The notes: generated from the sequence alone by a model not told the origin. 64,000 nucleotides of DNA from JAVVHE01 sp038238915 (GCA_038238915.1 JBBSFH010000016.1:1-64000), one strand, 5' to 3'; shown: positions 1 through 8,647, numbered from the stretch's first letter. Numbers and translations are program-made.

Positions 1-1
1 C

Positions 2-766
2 GCAATCGTTGCACTTTCGATCGCGGGTGCCCGCAGTAGCCCGATCGATCTCGGCTCGGCGGACGCCTTCGCAGTCCTCGCTGGATCGACGGTCACGAAC
101 ACCGGTCCCACCACCATCCAGGGAGATCTTGGCGTCTGGCCAGGTACCGCGATCACGGGCTTTCCACCCGGGCTGGTCAGTGGAACGATACACGCGGCGG
201 ACGCGGTCGCACTGGCAGCGCAGTCCGATCTGACCATCGCCTATAACAATGCTGCGGGCCAAGCGTGCGGGACCAATCTTACCGGCTCGGACCTCGGCGG
301 GCTGACCCTAGCCCCCGGTGTTTACTGTTTTAGCTCTTCCGCGCAGCTCACCGGAACGCTGACCCTCGACGCGCTCGGCGATCCCAATTCGCTGTTCGTG
401 TTCCAGATCGGCAGCACGCTCACCACCGCGAGCTCATCGTCGGTGCTGTTTACCAATGGCGGCAACGGCGACAGCCTGTTCTGGCAGGTCGGCAGCTCGG
501 CGACACTCGGCACGACCACCGCGTTCGCGGGCAACATCCTCGCGCTCGCCAGCATCACGCTCAACACCGGCGCAACAATCCAGTGCGGCCGTGCGCTCGC
601 GCGCAACGCCGCGGTCACGCTCGACACCAACGTCGTGGGAATCGATGCGGACGGGTGTGAGACCACCGACCCCGTCGTCACCCCCGTCCCCGAACCCTAC
701 GCGTTCATCCTGTTCGGTCTGGGTTCGGTGGCGCTCGCGGCGGCGCGGCGGCGCGCCGCACGGTAA
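2..766 (+). CDS. Ice-binding-like (DUF3494) PEP-CTERM protein, 5' truncated
   Basis: The reading frame is open from base 2 to a TAA at 764-766, so the N-terminus lies outside the window. The visible 254 residues show the DUF3494 / ice-binding-like beta-solenoid pattern: an early FAVLAGSTVTNTG stretch, GDLGVWPG, LAPGVYCF, DPNSLFVFQIG and a Ser/Thr/Ala-rich repeat fold. The C-terminus is a PEP-CTERM sorting signal: PVPEPYAF, a hydrophobic helix and a closing AARRRAAR. This predicts export and processing by an exosortase. It is convergent with cobS. Ice binding itself is not shown; many family members are generic secreted adhesins. Confidence 0.8.
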   Translation, partial: AIVALSIAGARSSPIDLGSADAFAVLAGSTVTNTGPTTIQGDLGVWPGTAITGFPPGLVSGTIHAADAVALAAQSDLTIAYNNAAGQACGTNLTGSDLGGLTLAPGVYCFSSSAQLTGTLTLDALGDPNSLFVFQIGSTLTTASSSSVLFTNGGNGDSLFWQVGSSATLGTTTAFAGNILALASITLNTGATIQCGRALARNAAVTLDTNVVGIDADGCETTDPVVTPVPEPYAFILFGLGSVALAAARRRAAR

Positions 767-835
767 ACGACGGACCGATCGGACCATCGAAGCCGCTCTG
801 GTCGAGTGGATCGAGGGCGGGGTTGACGCCCCGCG

Positions 836-1840
836 CTAGCGCCGCGCCTTCGCCGCCACGCTATCGGGCAGATCCTCGCCCATCACGCGCTGATAATATT
901 CGCTGACGATGCCACGCTCCGCCTCGTCGCACTTGTTGAGGAAGCTCAGGCGGAAGGCGAAGCCCATATCGCCGAAGATCGCCACATTCTGCGCCCACGT
1001 CAGTACCGTGCGCGGGCTCATCACGGTGGAAATATCGCCCGCGATGAAGCCCGCGCGCGTCATGTCCGCGACCTTGACCATGTTACGCACCTTCGCGCGC
1101 CCCTCAGGTGTGTTGAACCCCTTGGCCTTGGCGGAAACGATCTCGGTCTCGGTGTCGGCGGGCAGATAGTTGAGCGTGGTGACGATGTTCCAGCGGTCCA
1201 TCTGTCCCTGATTGATCTGCTGCGTGCCGTGATACAGCCCGGTCGTATCGCCCAGCCCCACCGTGTTCGCGGTGGCGAACAGGCGGAACCACGGGTTGGG
1301 CCGGATCACCCGGTTCTGATCGAGCAAAGTCAGCCGCCCTTCGGCTTCAAGCACGCGCTGGATCACGAACATCACGTCGGGCCGCCCCGCATCATATTCG
1401 TCGAACACCAATGCCGTGGGGGTCTGCAGCGCCCACGGCAGCAGGCCCTCGCGGAATTCGGTGACCTGCGCGCCATCGCGCAGCACGATCGCATCCTTGC
1501 CCACCAAATCGATGCGGCTGATGTGGCTATCGAGGTTGATGCGGATGCAAGGCCAGTTCAGCCGCGCCGCCACCTGCTCGATATGCGTCGATTTGCCCGT
1601 GCCGTGATAGCCCTGCACCATCACGCGCCGGTTGAAGGCGAAGCCCGCAAGGATTGCGCGCGTGGTTTCGGGATCGAACACGTAATTCGTATCCAGATCG
1701 GGCACACGCTCGTCCGCCGCGCTGAAAGCGGGGATTTTCCAATCGACATCCACGCCGAACGTCTGGCGCGCATCGACCTCGATGTCGGGCGCGGCGAGCA
1801 CGGTCTCGTCGCGGTCGATCACCGCGAAATCACTGGCCAT
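836..1840 (-). CDS. cobS: Cobaltochelatase subunit CobS (AAA+ ATPase)
   Basis: The 334-residue protein matches CobS, the AAA+ motor of the aerobic CobNST cobaltochelatase that inserts cobalt into hydrogenobyrinate diamide. Walker A is GYHGTGKST (about residues 77-85), Walker B is LVFDEYD (about 143-149), and the sensor region is LFATANTVG. The ATG at 1840 is chosen because the conserved N-terminus MASDFAV starts there, with an AAGGATC-type ribosome site just upstream; an in-frame start 10 codons earlier would run into the J-domain gene. It lies 13 bases after the J-domain gene, so the two are probably co-transcribed. CobT, often the next gene in sphingomonads, is not downstream here. MoxR-like ATPases are relatives, but the length and motifs favour CobS. 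Confidence 0.9.
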   Translation of the reverse strand: MASDFAVIDRDETVLAAPDIEVDARQTFGVDVDWKIPAFSAADERVPDLDTNYVFDPETTRAILAGFAFNRRVMVQGYHGTGKSTHIEQVAARLNWPCIRINLDSHISRIDLVGKDAIVLRDGAQVTEFREGLLPWALQTPTALVFDEYDAGRPDVMFVIQRVLEAEGRLTLLDQNRVIRPNPWFRLFATANTVGLGDTTGLYHGTQQINQGQMDRWNIVTTLNYLPADTETEIVSAKAKGFNTPEGRAKVRNMVKVADMTRAGFIAGDISTVMSPRTVLTWAQNVAIFGDMGFAFRLSFLNKCDEAERGIVSEYYQRVMGEDLPDSVAAKARR

Positions 1841-1853
1841 CGAAAGAGATCCT

Positions 1854-2450
1854 TCAGGCGGAAGCGGCAAACGCCGCGCTGCTTTTGAGCTGGGTATAGG
1901 CGTCGATCACGGCTCGCAACCGATGCTCGTGCGTCCGGTCGCCGCCGTTCCTGTCGGGGTGGAAGCGACGGACGAGTTCGGCATAGCGCTTGCGGATATC
2001 GGCATGCGACGCGTTGCCGTCCAGTTCGAGCGCGCCGAGCGCGTCGCGGTCGGCGGGGCTGATCGGCCGGCCACCGCGCGCACGCGCCGCCTCGAACGCA
2101 CGCGCGCCAAAGCGCAGCCGCATCATCTCGGTCGCATCGTCGAAATTGAGCCGGTCGGCATAGCCGTTCGACGCAAACGCCTTCGTCGCGCGGTCCCACG
2201 CGGGATAGGGGGACTGCGCGTCGCTGATCTCGTCGGGGCTCATCCCGTCGAAATAATTATACGCGCTGTTGAACTTGCGGACATGATCGAGGCAGAGCCA
2301 GCGCCACTCGCGGCCGTCGTTACCCCGATTGTCGCGCGGTGCCTTGAACTCGCCCTCGGCCACGCAGTCTTCGGCCTCGCAGCGGATCGGTTCGGCGTGC
2401 GGAACACGGCCGTTCAGGCGTTCCTTGCGGGCGGGGCGGGCGTCGGGCAT
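1854..2450 (-). CDS. J-domain (DnaJ-like) protein
   Basis: 198 residues with a C-terminal J domain (about 134-196) carrying the HPD signature at about 164-166 (RRFHPDRNGGD), which stimulates the DnaK ATPase. The N-terminal half has three cysteines (about 24, 29, 53) in a CEAEDC and WLCLDH context that could bind a metal, and a conserved tryptophan-rich region. The start ATG at 2450 has a GGTCGGGAG ribosome site directly before it. It is divergent from bolA and just upstream of cobS, an arrangement familiar from sphingomonads. It lacks the G/F and zinc-finger regions of true DnaJ, so it is a specialised co-chaperone with an unknown client. Confidence 0.85.
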   Translation of the reverse strand: MPDARPARKERLNGRVPHAEPIRCEAEDCVAEGEFKAPRDNRGNDGREWRWLCLDHVRKFNSAYNYFDGMSPDEISDAQSPYPAWDRATKAFASNGYADRLNFDDATEMMRLRFGARAFEAARARGGRPISPADRDALGALELDGNASHADIRKRYAELVRRFHPDRNGGDRTHEHRLRAVIDAYTQLKSSAAFAASA

Positions 2451-2494
2451 CTCCCGACCTATATAGCGGCGGACGGACGCGTGTGGAGAGTAGA

Positions 2495-2761
2495 ATGGGA
2501 CCGATCGGGCTCGAACTGCGGCGGCGCATCGAAGCGGCCCTGGCCCCGACGCGCCTCGAGATCATCGACGAAAGCGCAGGCCACCGAGGCCACGGCGGCC
2601 ACAACCCCGACGGCGAAAGTCACATGCGCGTGGTGGTGTGGGCGGACGCGTTCACGGGCATGAGCCGGGTGGAGCGGACGCGCGCGGTGCTCGCGGCGGC
2701 GGGCGATCTGGTGACGGGCGGTCGGGTGCATGCGCTGAGCGTGGAGGCGCGGGAGGATTGA
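2495..2761 (+). CDS. bolA: BolA family protein
   Basis: 88-residue BolA-fold protein. BolA proteins pair with monothiol glutaredoxins in iron-sulfur handling and stress regulation. The diagnostic features are the MGPIGLELRRRIEAAL N-terminal helix, the central SAGHRGHGGH...ESHMRV segment that supplies ligand histidines, and the end helix-strand GGRVHALSVEARE. The ATG at 2495 is preferred over the in-frame GTG at 2483 because GGAGAG sits about 5 bases before it. It is divergent from the J-domain gene with a very short shared promoter region of about 45 bases. Confidence 0.88.
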   Translation: MGPIGLELRRRIEAALAPTRLEIIDESAGHRGHGGHNPDGESHMRVVVWADAFTGMSRVERTRAVLAAAGDLVTGGRVHALSVEARED

Positions 2762-2786
2762 TCGCCGTCAGCCCGCCCCGCGCCCG

Positions 2787-3815
2787 TCAGCCCGCCTTCT
2801 TCAGATATTTGCGCCCAAGCAATTCCGCGATCTGCACCGCGTTCAGCGCCGCGCCCTTGCGCAGATTGTCGCTTACGCACCAGAGCGAGAGCCCGTGCTC
2901 GACGGTGGGATCGGTGCGCACGCGGCTGACATAGGTCGCGTATTCGCCGACGCACTCGACCGGGGTGACGTAGCCGCCGTCCTCATGCTTGTCGACGAGC
3001 AATATGCCCGGTGCCTCGCGCAGGATCGCCTTGGCACGTTCGGCGGATAGCGGCCGCTCGAACTCGATGTTGATCGCCTCGGAGTGGCCGACGAATACGG
3101 GTACACGTACGCAGGTAGCAGTCACTTTTACGTCCGCGCCCATGATCTTGGCGGTCTCGGCAGCCATCTTCCATTCTTCCCTGGTCTCGCCGCTTTCGAG
3201 GAATACGTCCACCTGCGGGATGACGTTGAACGCGATCTGCTTGGGGAATTTTATGTTCTCCTTGGCGTCGTTGACGAAGATCGCGCGCGTCTGCTGAAAT
3301 AGCTCGTCCATCGCGTCTTTGCCGGCACCGCTGACCGACTGATAGGTCGCCACCACCACGCGCTTGATCGTCGCGGCATCGTGCAGCGGCTTCAGCGCCA
3401 CCACCATCTGCGCGGTCGAGCAGTTGGGGTTGGCGATGATCATCTTCTCGCGGTAGCCGCCGATTGCCTCGGGGTTCACCTCGGGGACGATCAGCGGCAC
3501 ATCCTCGTCCATGCGGTAGAGCGACGAGTTGTCGATCACCACGCACCCGGCTTCGGCCGCGCGCCAGCCGTGTGCGCGCATCGGCGCGCTGCCCGCGGCG
3601 AACAGCGCGATATCCCAGCCGGCGAAGTCGAAATGTTCGAGGTTCTGCACCCTGAGCATCCGGCCGTTATCGCCGAACGGCACCTCGTCGCCAACCGAAC
3701 GCGCGGATGCCAGCGCAGCGATCTCGTCGACCGGGAACAGCCGCTCGGCGAGGATGGTCAACATCTCGCGGCCGACATTGCCCGTGGCACCCACCACGAC
3801 GACGCGGTAACCCAT
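2787..3815 (-). CDS. asd: Aspartate-semialdehyde dehydrogenase
   Basis: 342-residue Asd that reduces beta-aspartyl phosphate to aspartate semialdehyde with NADPH, the branch point to lysine/diaminopimelate, threonine and methionine. The N-terminal Rossmann motif is VVVGATGNVG (residues 6-15). The catalytic cysteine is Cys132 in NPNCSTAQ, with the later PVFVGHSEAI and ERP segments of the family. The length is typical. It is transcribed away from bolA and follows rplS on the same strand after a 72-base gap containing a hairpin, so it is probably its own unit. Confidence 0.95.
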   Translation of the reverse strand: MGYRVVVVGATGNVGREMLTILAERLFPVDEIAALASARSVGDEVPFGDNGRMLRVQNLEHFDFAGWDIALFAAGSAPMRAHGWRAAEAGCVVIDNSSLYRMDEDVPLIVPEVNPEAIGGYREKMIIANPNCSTAQMVVALKPLHDAATIKRVVVATYQSVSGAGKDAMDELFQQTRAIFVNDAKENIKFPKQIAFNVIPQVDVFLESGETREEWKMAAETAKIMGADVKVTATCVRVPVFVGHSEAINIEFERPLSAERAKAILREAPGILLVDKHEDGGYVTPVECVGEYATYVSRVRTDPTVEHGLSLWCVSDNLRKGAALNAVQIAELLGRKYLKKAG

Positions 3816-3857
3816 AAATTCTCCTATCGCTTCGCCCGCCTCTCCCTTGGAAGAGGT

Positions 3858-3872
3858 GTCGGCGCAGCCGAC
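3858..3872 (-). terminator. Hairpin after rplS
   Basis: A perfect 6-bp stem, GTCGGC with GCCGAC and a 3-base loop, sits just downstream of the rplS stop codon and before asd. There is no clear T-tract, so it may be a weak terminator or an mRNA 3'-end stabiliser. A neighbouring CCTCTCCCTTGGAAGAGG imperfect palindrome resembles the intergenic repeats near 58400. Confidence 0.4.
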
Positions 3873-3887
3873 GGAGCGTTCCCGGGC

Positions 3888-4274
3888 CTAGCTCGCCGCC
3901 GACGCCTTCTCGCGCTGATCGCGCAGCTCGACGATACGCGCCGACTTGCCCGAACGGCCGCGCAGATAATAGAGCTTCGCGCGCCGCACGACGCCGCGAC
4001 GAACCACGGTAATCGCCTCGATGCTCGGCGAATACAGCGGGAACACGCGCTCCACGCCCTCGCCGAAACTGATCTTGCGCACGGTGAAGTTCGAACCCAT
4101 GCCCCGGTTCGAACGCGCGATGCACACGCCCTCGTAATTCTGGACGCGGGTGCGCTCGCCTTCCTTCACCTTCACGCCGATGCGCAGCGTATCGCCAGCG
4201 CGGAACTGGGGAATGGCGCGGATGGCGGTATATTTGGCGATCTGCTCGGCTTCGAGCTGCTGGATGATGTTCAC
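3888..4274 (-). CDS. rplS: 50S ribosomal protein L19
   Basis: 128-residue L19, located at the 30S-50S interface. It has the hallmark start NIIQQLEAEQ, FRAGDTLRIGVKV, FPLYSPSIEAI and KLYYLRGRSGKSARI. The start is GTG at 4274, which overlaps the trmD stop (GTGA at 4271-4274); GGAGACC lies just upstream. A longer in-frame reading from 4361 lies entirely inside trmD and is rejected. It is the last gene of the split rpsP-rimM-trmD-rplS cluster. Confidence 0.95.
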   Translation of the reverse strand: MNIIQQLEAEQIAKYTAIRAIPQFRAGDTLRIGVKVKEGERTRVQNYEGVCIARSNRGMGSNFTVRKISFGEGVERVFPLYSPSIEAITVVRRGVVRRAKLYYLRGRSGKSARIVELRDQREKASAAS

Positions 4275-4981
4275 TTGAGGTCTCCGGAAGGCGCAGAGGC
4301 CGACGCGATCAGATCGGGCCGGCGTGCCAAGGTATCCGCGCGCGCGCGGGCGGCCCGCCACTGAGCGATCCGCAAGTGGTTCCCCTCACGCAAAACCCCG
4401 GGAATGTCCAGCCCCTCGAAGCTGACCGGCCGGGTATAGTGCGGATATTCGAGTAGCCCATCCTCGAAACTTTCCTCGGTGCCCGAGGCTTGCGCGCCCA
4501 TCACGCCGGGTAGTAGCCGCACGCATGCATCGATCAGCACCATCGCACCGAGTTCGCCGCCGCTGAGCACATAATCGCCGATGCTGATCTCCTCGACCGC
4601 GCGCGCCTCGAACAGCCGCTCGTCGAACCCCTCGAAGCGGCCGCAGATGAGAGTTACGCCCTCCCCGGCGGCAAGCGCACGGACCCGCGCCTGCGTCAGC
4701 GATTGCCCGCGCGGCGAAAGCGCGAGCACGGGTGCATCGGGCTGCAAGGCACGCGCCGCATCCACCGCAGCGGCCAGCACGTCCACACGCAGCACCATCC
4801 CCGGCCCGCCGCCGGCGGGCGTATCGTCGACCGAGCGATGCCGATCGGTCGCGTGTGCGCGGATATCGTTGACCGCCAGTTGCCACCGGCCTTCTACAAG
4901 CGCGCGCCCCGCGAGGCTGTGGCCGAGCGGACCGGGGAACATCGCGGGCAAGATCGTGAGGACGGTGGCGGACCACGTCAC
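4271..4981 (-). CDS. trmD: tRNA (guanine-N1)-methyltransferase TrmD
   Basis: 236-residue SPOUT-class enzyme that methylates G37 of tRNAs reading CNN codons and prevents +1 frameshifting. Visible are ILPAMFPGPLG near the start, GGGPGMVLR, LICGRFEGFDERL and the SAM-knot segment EISIGDYVLSGGELGAM, followed by LLEYPHYTRP. The start is GTG at 4981, set by a GTGA overlap with the stop of the upstream PIN toxin gene; the length matches the family. It is normally behind rimM, but here it is directly behind vapC and apparently has no spacer for a promoter of its own. Its expression may therefore depend on the vapBC promoter or an internal one. Confidence 0.94.
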   Translation of the reverse strand: MTWSATVLTILPAMFPGPLGHSLAGRALVEGRWQLAVNDIRAHATDRHRSVDDTPAGGGPGMVLRVDVLAAAVDAARALQPDAPVLALSPRGQSLTQARVRALAAGEGVTLICGRFEGFDERLFEARAVEEISIGDYVLSGGELGAMVLIDACVRLLPGVMGAQASGTEESFEDGLLEYPHYTRPVSFEGLDIPGVLREGNHLRIAQWRAARARADTLARRPDLIASASAPSGDLK

Positions 4982-5361
4982 GGACGGGTCCAGTTTTCGA
5001 TGCGCAAATCGGGGATATCGGCGAAGTCGGCTTCGTTGTTGGTGACAAGCGTCAGGCCGAGCGCGCTCGCCTGAGCAGCGATCAATCTGTCGAATCGGTT
5101 TCGTTGGAGCGGCAGGCCAGCAAATCGAAGCGCGGCCGCGCGGTCGAACGCGAGTGGTTCGAATAAGCGACAAAACTCCTCGATCGCCGGTCCGGTCATC
5201 GGCCCGGCCAAACGGTTGCCGCGCGCCAGTTCGGCCACCGTGATCGCTGAAATACACGCTTCGCCGGGCACGAGCTGCTCCGCCCGCCGTGGCGACGGAC
5301 CGACCCGATCGACGATGTAGACGCAAATGTTCGTATCGATGAGATAGCGTGCGCCGCTCAC
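4978..5361 (-). CDS. vapC: Type II toxin, VapC-like PIN-domain RNase
   Basis: 127-residue PIN-domain protein. The first acidic residue lies in YLIDTNICVYIV near the N-terminus, Glu in TVAELARG, and the last acidic cluster in LVTNNEADFADI near the C-terminus; together these are the Mg-binding set of VapC RNases, which usually cut tRNA or rRNA. The start is GTG at 5361, overlapping the antitoxin stop (GTGA). Its own stop overlaps the trmD start in the same way. The pair sits inside a ribosome-maturation cluster, which is unusual. Confidence 0.88.
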   Translation of the reverse strand: MSGARYLIDTNICVYIVDRVGPSPRRAEQLVPGEACISAITVAELARGNRLAGPMTGPAIEEFCRLFEPLAFDRAAALRFAGLPLQRNRFDRLIAAQASALGLTLVTNNEADFADIPDLRIENWTRP

Positions 5362-5618
5362 CCGTTCGCCCGCCTGCATTCCCAATCGATTTCGCGCTCC
5401 TCGATCTTGCGCTCGTCGTCCGCGAACGGACGAAGGCCAGGCATCATTGCCCAAAGCGCGCTCAAATCGATTCTCTCGTGCGGTGGCTCGACCGGTGCCA
5501 CCACCCACACCCCCGCCTCCTCGCGCACCTCCACGGGCGTCCCCGGCTTGGCGGCGAAAGCTGCGGGCAGGCGCACCGCGACCGAGTTTCCCGACTTGAA
5601 CAATTTGGTCGTCGCCAC
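5358..5618 (-). CDS. vapB: Antitoxin, AbrB/MazE-fold VapB
   Basis: About 86 residues with an N-terminal SpoVT/AbrB swapped-hairpin DNA-binding domain (ATTKLFKSGNSVAVRLP, AFAAKPGTPVEV) and a C-terminal acidic segment expected to wrap the toxin. The likely start is GTG at 5618, with GGGAG about 8 bases upstream. The in-frame ATG at 5663 would place the palindromic CGTATATACG sequence inside the coding region, so it is less likely. Translation is coupled to vapC by a 4-base overlap. Confidence 0.82.
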   Translation of the reverse strand: MATTKLFKSGNSVAVRLPAAFAAKPGTPVEVREEAGVWVVAPVEPPHERIDLSALWAMMPGLRPFADDERKIEEREIDWECRRANG

Positions 5619-5628
5619 CGATCGGCTC

Positions 5629-5652
5629 CCGTATATCCGCCCCGTATATACG
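5629..5652 (-). promoter_or_regulatory. Candidate vapBC operator/promoter
   Basis: The perfect palindrome CGTATATACG at 5643-5652 is followed by a second partial copy, CGTATAT at 5630-5636, 13 bases away. It lies just upstream of the preferred GTG start of the antitoxin. AbrB-fold antitoxins usually bind such palindromes with their toxin to repress their own operon. This is inference from sequence symmetry and position. Confidence 0.5.
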
Positions 5653-5693
5653 TCCGCTCGCAACCATCCTCAAGCGCCAGGGTTGTCCCGCCC

Positions 5694-6608
5694 ATGACCG
5701 ATCTCCTCGATACGCTCGTCATCGGCGGTGGCCCTGCGGGCCTCACCGCCGCGATCTATCTCGCACGCTATCATCTGAAACTGCGCGTGATCGATGCAGG
5801 CGACAGCCGCGCCGAACTGATCCCGCTCAGCCACAACCACGCGGGCTATCCCAACGGCATTTCGGGGCATGAACTGGTGCAACGCATGCGCGCGCAGGCC
5901 GAGCGCTACGGGGTGAAGGTGGAGCAGGGCTGCGTCACACGGCTCGAACATGCAGACGGCCTGTTTCACGCCGAAAGCCCGACCGGCCCGATCGTGGCGC
6001 GCACGGTGCTGCTCGCCACGGGCACGGTCAACCGCGCGCCGCCGATGGATCATGCCGAACATGATGCCGCGCTCGCGCGGGGCCTGATCCGCTATTGCCC
6101 GGTGTGCGACGGCTATGAGGCGAGCGACCAGGCGATCGCGGTGCTCGGCCGCGCGGACCGCGGCGCGTGCGAGGCGCTGTTCTTGCGCGGCTTTAGCGCG
6201 CGCGTGACGCTGATCGATCTCGAAGGCGATCCGGGCTTAAGCGCAGCGCGTCTCGCAGAACTCGCGGACGCGGGCATCGCCATCGTCCACGGCCCCGCGA
6301 CGCACATCCGCATCGATGGCGATCGCATCGCGGTCGACGTGCCCGATCACTGCCTTCGCTTCGATACGCTGTATCCCGCGCTCGGCTCCGACGTGCGCTC
6401 GCATCTCGCGACCGACGTTGGCGCGCGGCTTGCAAACGATGATTGCCTTGCAGTGGACGATCACTGCCGCACGGGCGTTGCGGGTCTGTATGCGGCCGGG
6501 GACGTCGTGACCGGCCTCGATCAGATCGGCAACGCGATGGGCCAGGCGGGGGTAGCGGCGACGACGATCCGTAACGATCTTGCGAAGGAAAGGCCTTTGT
6601 GGCGGTGA
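5694..6608 (+). CDS. Thioredoxin-reductase-like FAD/NAD(P) oxidoreductase
   Basis: 304 residues with a thioredoxin-reductase architecture. It has an FAD-binding GGGPAG (residues 11-16), a redox pair CPVCDG (Cys135, Cys138) in place of the usual CATCDG, a partly conserved NAD(P)-binding region (AVLGRADRG), and the closing FAD motif GLYAAGDVVTGLDQI. The ATG at 5694 begins the conserved MTDLLDTLVIGGG. True TrxR enzymes are about 320 residues; the altered CxxC context and weak NADPH motif suggest a low-molecular-weight thiol or single-substrate reductase rather than the housekeeping enzyme. It is divergent from vapBC and lies in the segment that interrupts the ribosomal cluster. Confidence 0.82.
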   Translation: MTDLLDTLVIGGGPAGLTAAIYLARYHLKLRVIDAGDSRAELIPLSHNHAGYPNGISGHELVQRMRAQAERYGVKVEQGCVTRLEHADGLFHAESPTGPIVARTVLLATGTVNRAPPMDHAEHDAALARGLIRYCPVCDGYEASDQAIAVLGRADRGACEALFLRGFSARVTLIDLEGDPGLSAARLAELADAGIAIVHGPATHIRIDGDRIAVDVPDHCLRFDTLYPALGSDVRSHLATDVGARLANDDCLAVDDHCRTGVAGLYAAGDVVTGLDQIGNAMGQAGVAATTIRNDLAKERPLWR

Positions 6609-6852
6609 GGGCTGGCGAACCCTTTGGCGACCGATGGATCGACGATAATGGGAACGGACGGGACCGTGGGAGCAGGGGACGATAGGGCGGAGAGCGGCGC
6701 AATCTCGTTGGCATGGGGCACAACGCCGTATCGATTGGGCCGAAGCCAGCTTGTCAAACAGCTTCACAAAATGCGATCATAGCGCTGTAAAAGTAAAGAC
6801 ATGGACCATTGGCTTTGCCCTCCGAAATGCTCATACCAGAGAGGCCAGTTAG

Positions 6853-8647
6853 CACGGCAGTATTCGATGGTGGAGCGGTATCTATTCGCAAGCCCGCGCT
6901 AAACGCATAATCAGGCAGATTTCGCTTCGATCGGTCATCGATAGTATCAGTGAAGGCTTCGCGCTGCTCGATACAGATTTCAGAATTGTCGAAATCAATG
7001 CCCAAGCTCTGCTACTCGATGGCAGAACGCTCGATGACATCGTCGGAAAGACGCACTGGGCAGCCTATCCGGGCAGCGAAGACTCTGTCGTGGGCCAGCT
7101 TTACAAAACCGCCATGCGCGATAGCCGCAGTGTCGCGCTCGAACACCGCTATGATTTTCCCGACGGGCGTTACTCCTGGCTCGATATGCGCGCCTACCCG
7201 ATCGAAGGTGGCGGCCTTGCGATTTTTTTCCGCGATGTCACCGAAAGGCGCGCGAGCGAGCTGGGGCACCGCGAGAGCGAGGCGCGTTTTCGGGCGGCGA
7301 TCGACGCCACCGACGGAATATTGTGGACCAACGACGCCGAGGGCCGGATGGTGGGCGAGCAACCGGGGTGGGCAAGGCTGACCGGGCAGACGATGGCCGA
7401 ATATCAGGGCTATGGCTGGGCAACTGCTGTCCATCCCGACGATGCGCAGCCGACGATTATCGCGTGGAATGCCGCTGTTTCCTCCCGCCAGCCCTTCATT
7501 TTCGAACATCGGCTCAAACGGCATGACGGGGCGTGGCGGCGTTTCGCGATCCGGGCGATTCCGGTTGCGGATGATGCCGGCGAAATTCGTGAATGGGTCG
7601 GCGTGCATCACGATATTACCGAAGCTACCGACACACGCGTGCAACTCGCCGGCAATGCCGCGACGTTCGAATCGCTGGTGCGCGGCAATCCGTTCGGGAT
7701 TTATGTCGTCGACAACGCATTGCGGGTCATGGAAGTCAGCGCGGGGGCCGCGAAGGCTTTCCGCAACGTCGATCCGCTGATCGGACGCGATATCGGCGAA
7801 GCATTGCGTGTGCTCTGGCCGGAACCCTTCGTGAGCCAAGCGATCACACAATTTCGGCAGACGCTGGAAACAGGGGTGCCCTACGTCAGCCACGGGATGA
7901 TCGAAACGCGCGCCGATATCGACGCGACCGAAGCCCATGACTGGCGCATTGAGCGCATCGCACTGCCCGACGGCAGCGACGGCGTGGTCTGCTATTTCTA
8001 CGATCTCTCGGATCGCATGAAGCTCGAAGAGGAACTGCGCCAAGCGCTTGCCGACAAGGAGCTGCTTACGCGCGAAGTCGAGCATCGCGTCCAGAACAGC
8101 CTGACGATCGTCGGAAGTTTATTGATGCTGCAACGGACTTCTGCGGTTACTACCGAAACGAAGAATGCGCTCGCCGCCGCCTCGTCGCGCGTGCTGGCGA
8201 TAGGTGAAGTCCATCGGCGCCTTCACCAGAACCAGAATGTTGGAAACGGACGAATTTGGAGAGTATCTGCGGCAGCTCTGTAAGGACATCGAGCAAACGC
8301 TTGGCCGCAGCAACCTATCGTTCGATGTGCAGACACAGGCGGTATATGTGCCTGTAGACCAAGCCGTGCCGCTTGGCATTGTTGCTAACGAGCTTATCAC
8401 AAACGCGTGCAAGTATATTGGCATCGGCGCTGACGAGCGCATCCATGTCAGCCTCGCTGCCCGGTCTCAGGAACTTGTGCTGACGGTCACCAACACGGGG
8501 CCAGGCGTTCCAGCGGATTTCTCCCCCGATAGTGCCAAAGGTTTGGGACTCGTGGCAATCAAAGCGCTGGTCCGGCAGATCGGAGGGACGATCGTCTATC
8601 CCCTGCCGGGCAGCGAGGCGCGATTTGAGATTACTGTGCCCAGTTAA
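6853..8647 (+). pseudogene. PAS-containing HWE/HisKA_2 sensor kinase, frameshifted and without a start
   Basis: A PAS domain begins near 6916 (SVIDSISEGFALLD), two more PAS/PAC units follow, then the HisKA_2/HWE phospho-acceptor region REVEHRVQNSLTIVGSLL near 8070-8120. At about 8236 one extra A shifts the frame: LHQNQ (frame 1) continues as MLETDEFGEYL (frame 2), and the ATPase domain (ELITNACKY, GLGLVAIKALV) runs to the stop at 8647. Upstream, the open frame has no ATG/GTG/TTG before 7090, which lies inside the first PAS domain. The 6801 ATG is in another frame and stops at once. The 244 bases from 6609 to 6852 show no convincing gene. Base composition is AT-richer than the flanks. Confidence 0.75.

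Noticed and set aside
4271..5326. 351-codon minus-strand frame as one TrmD protein
   Set aside because: The first about 115 codons are the vapC region read in the wrong frame; the family start is the GTG at 4981.
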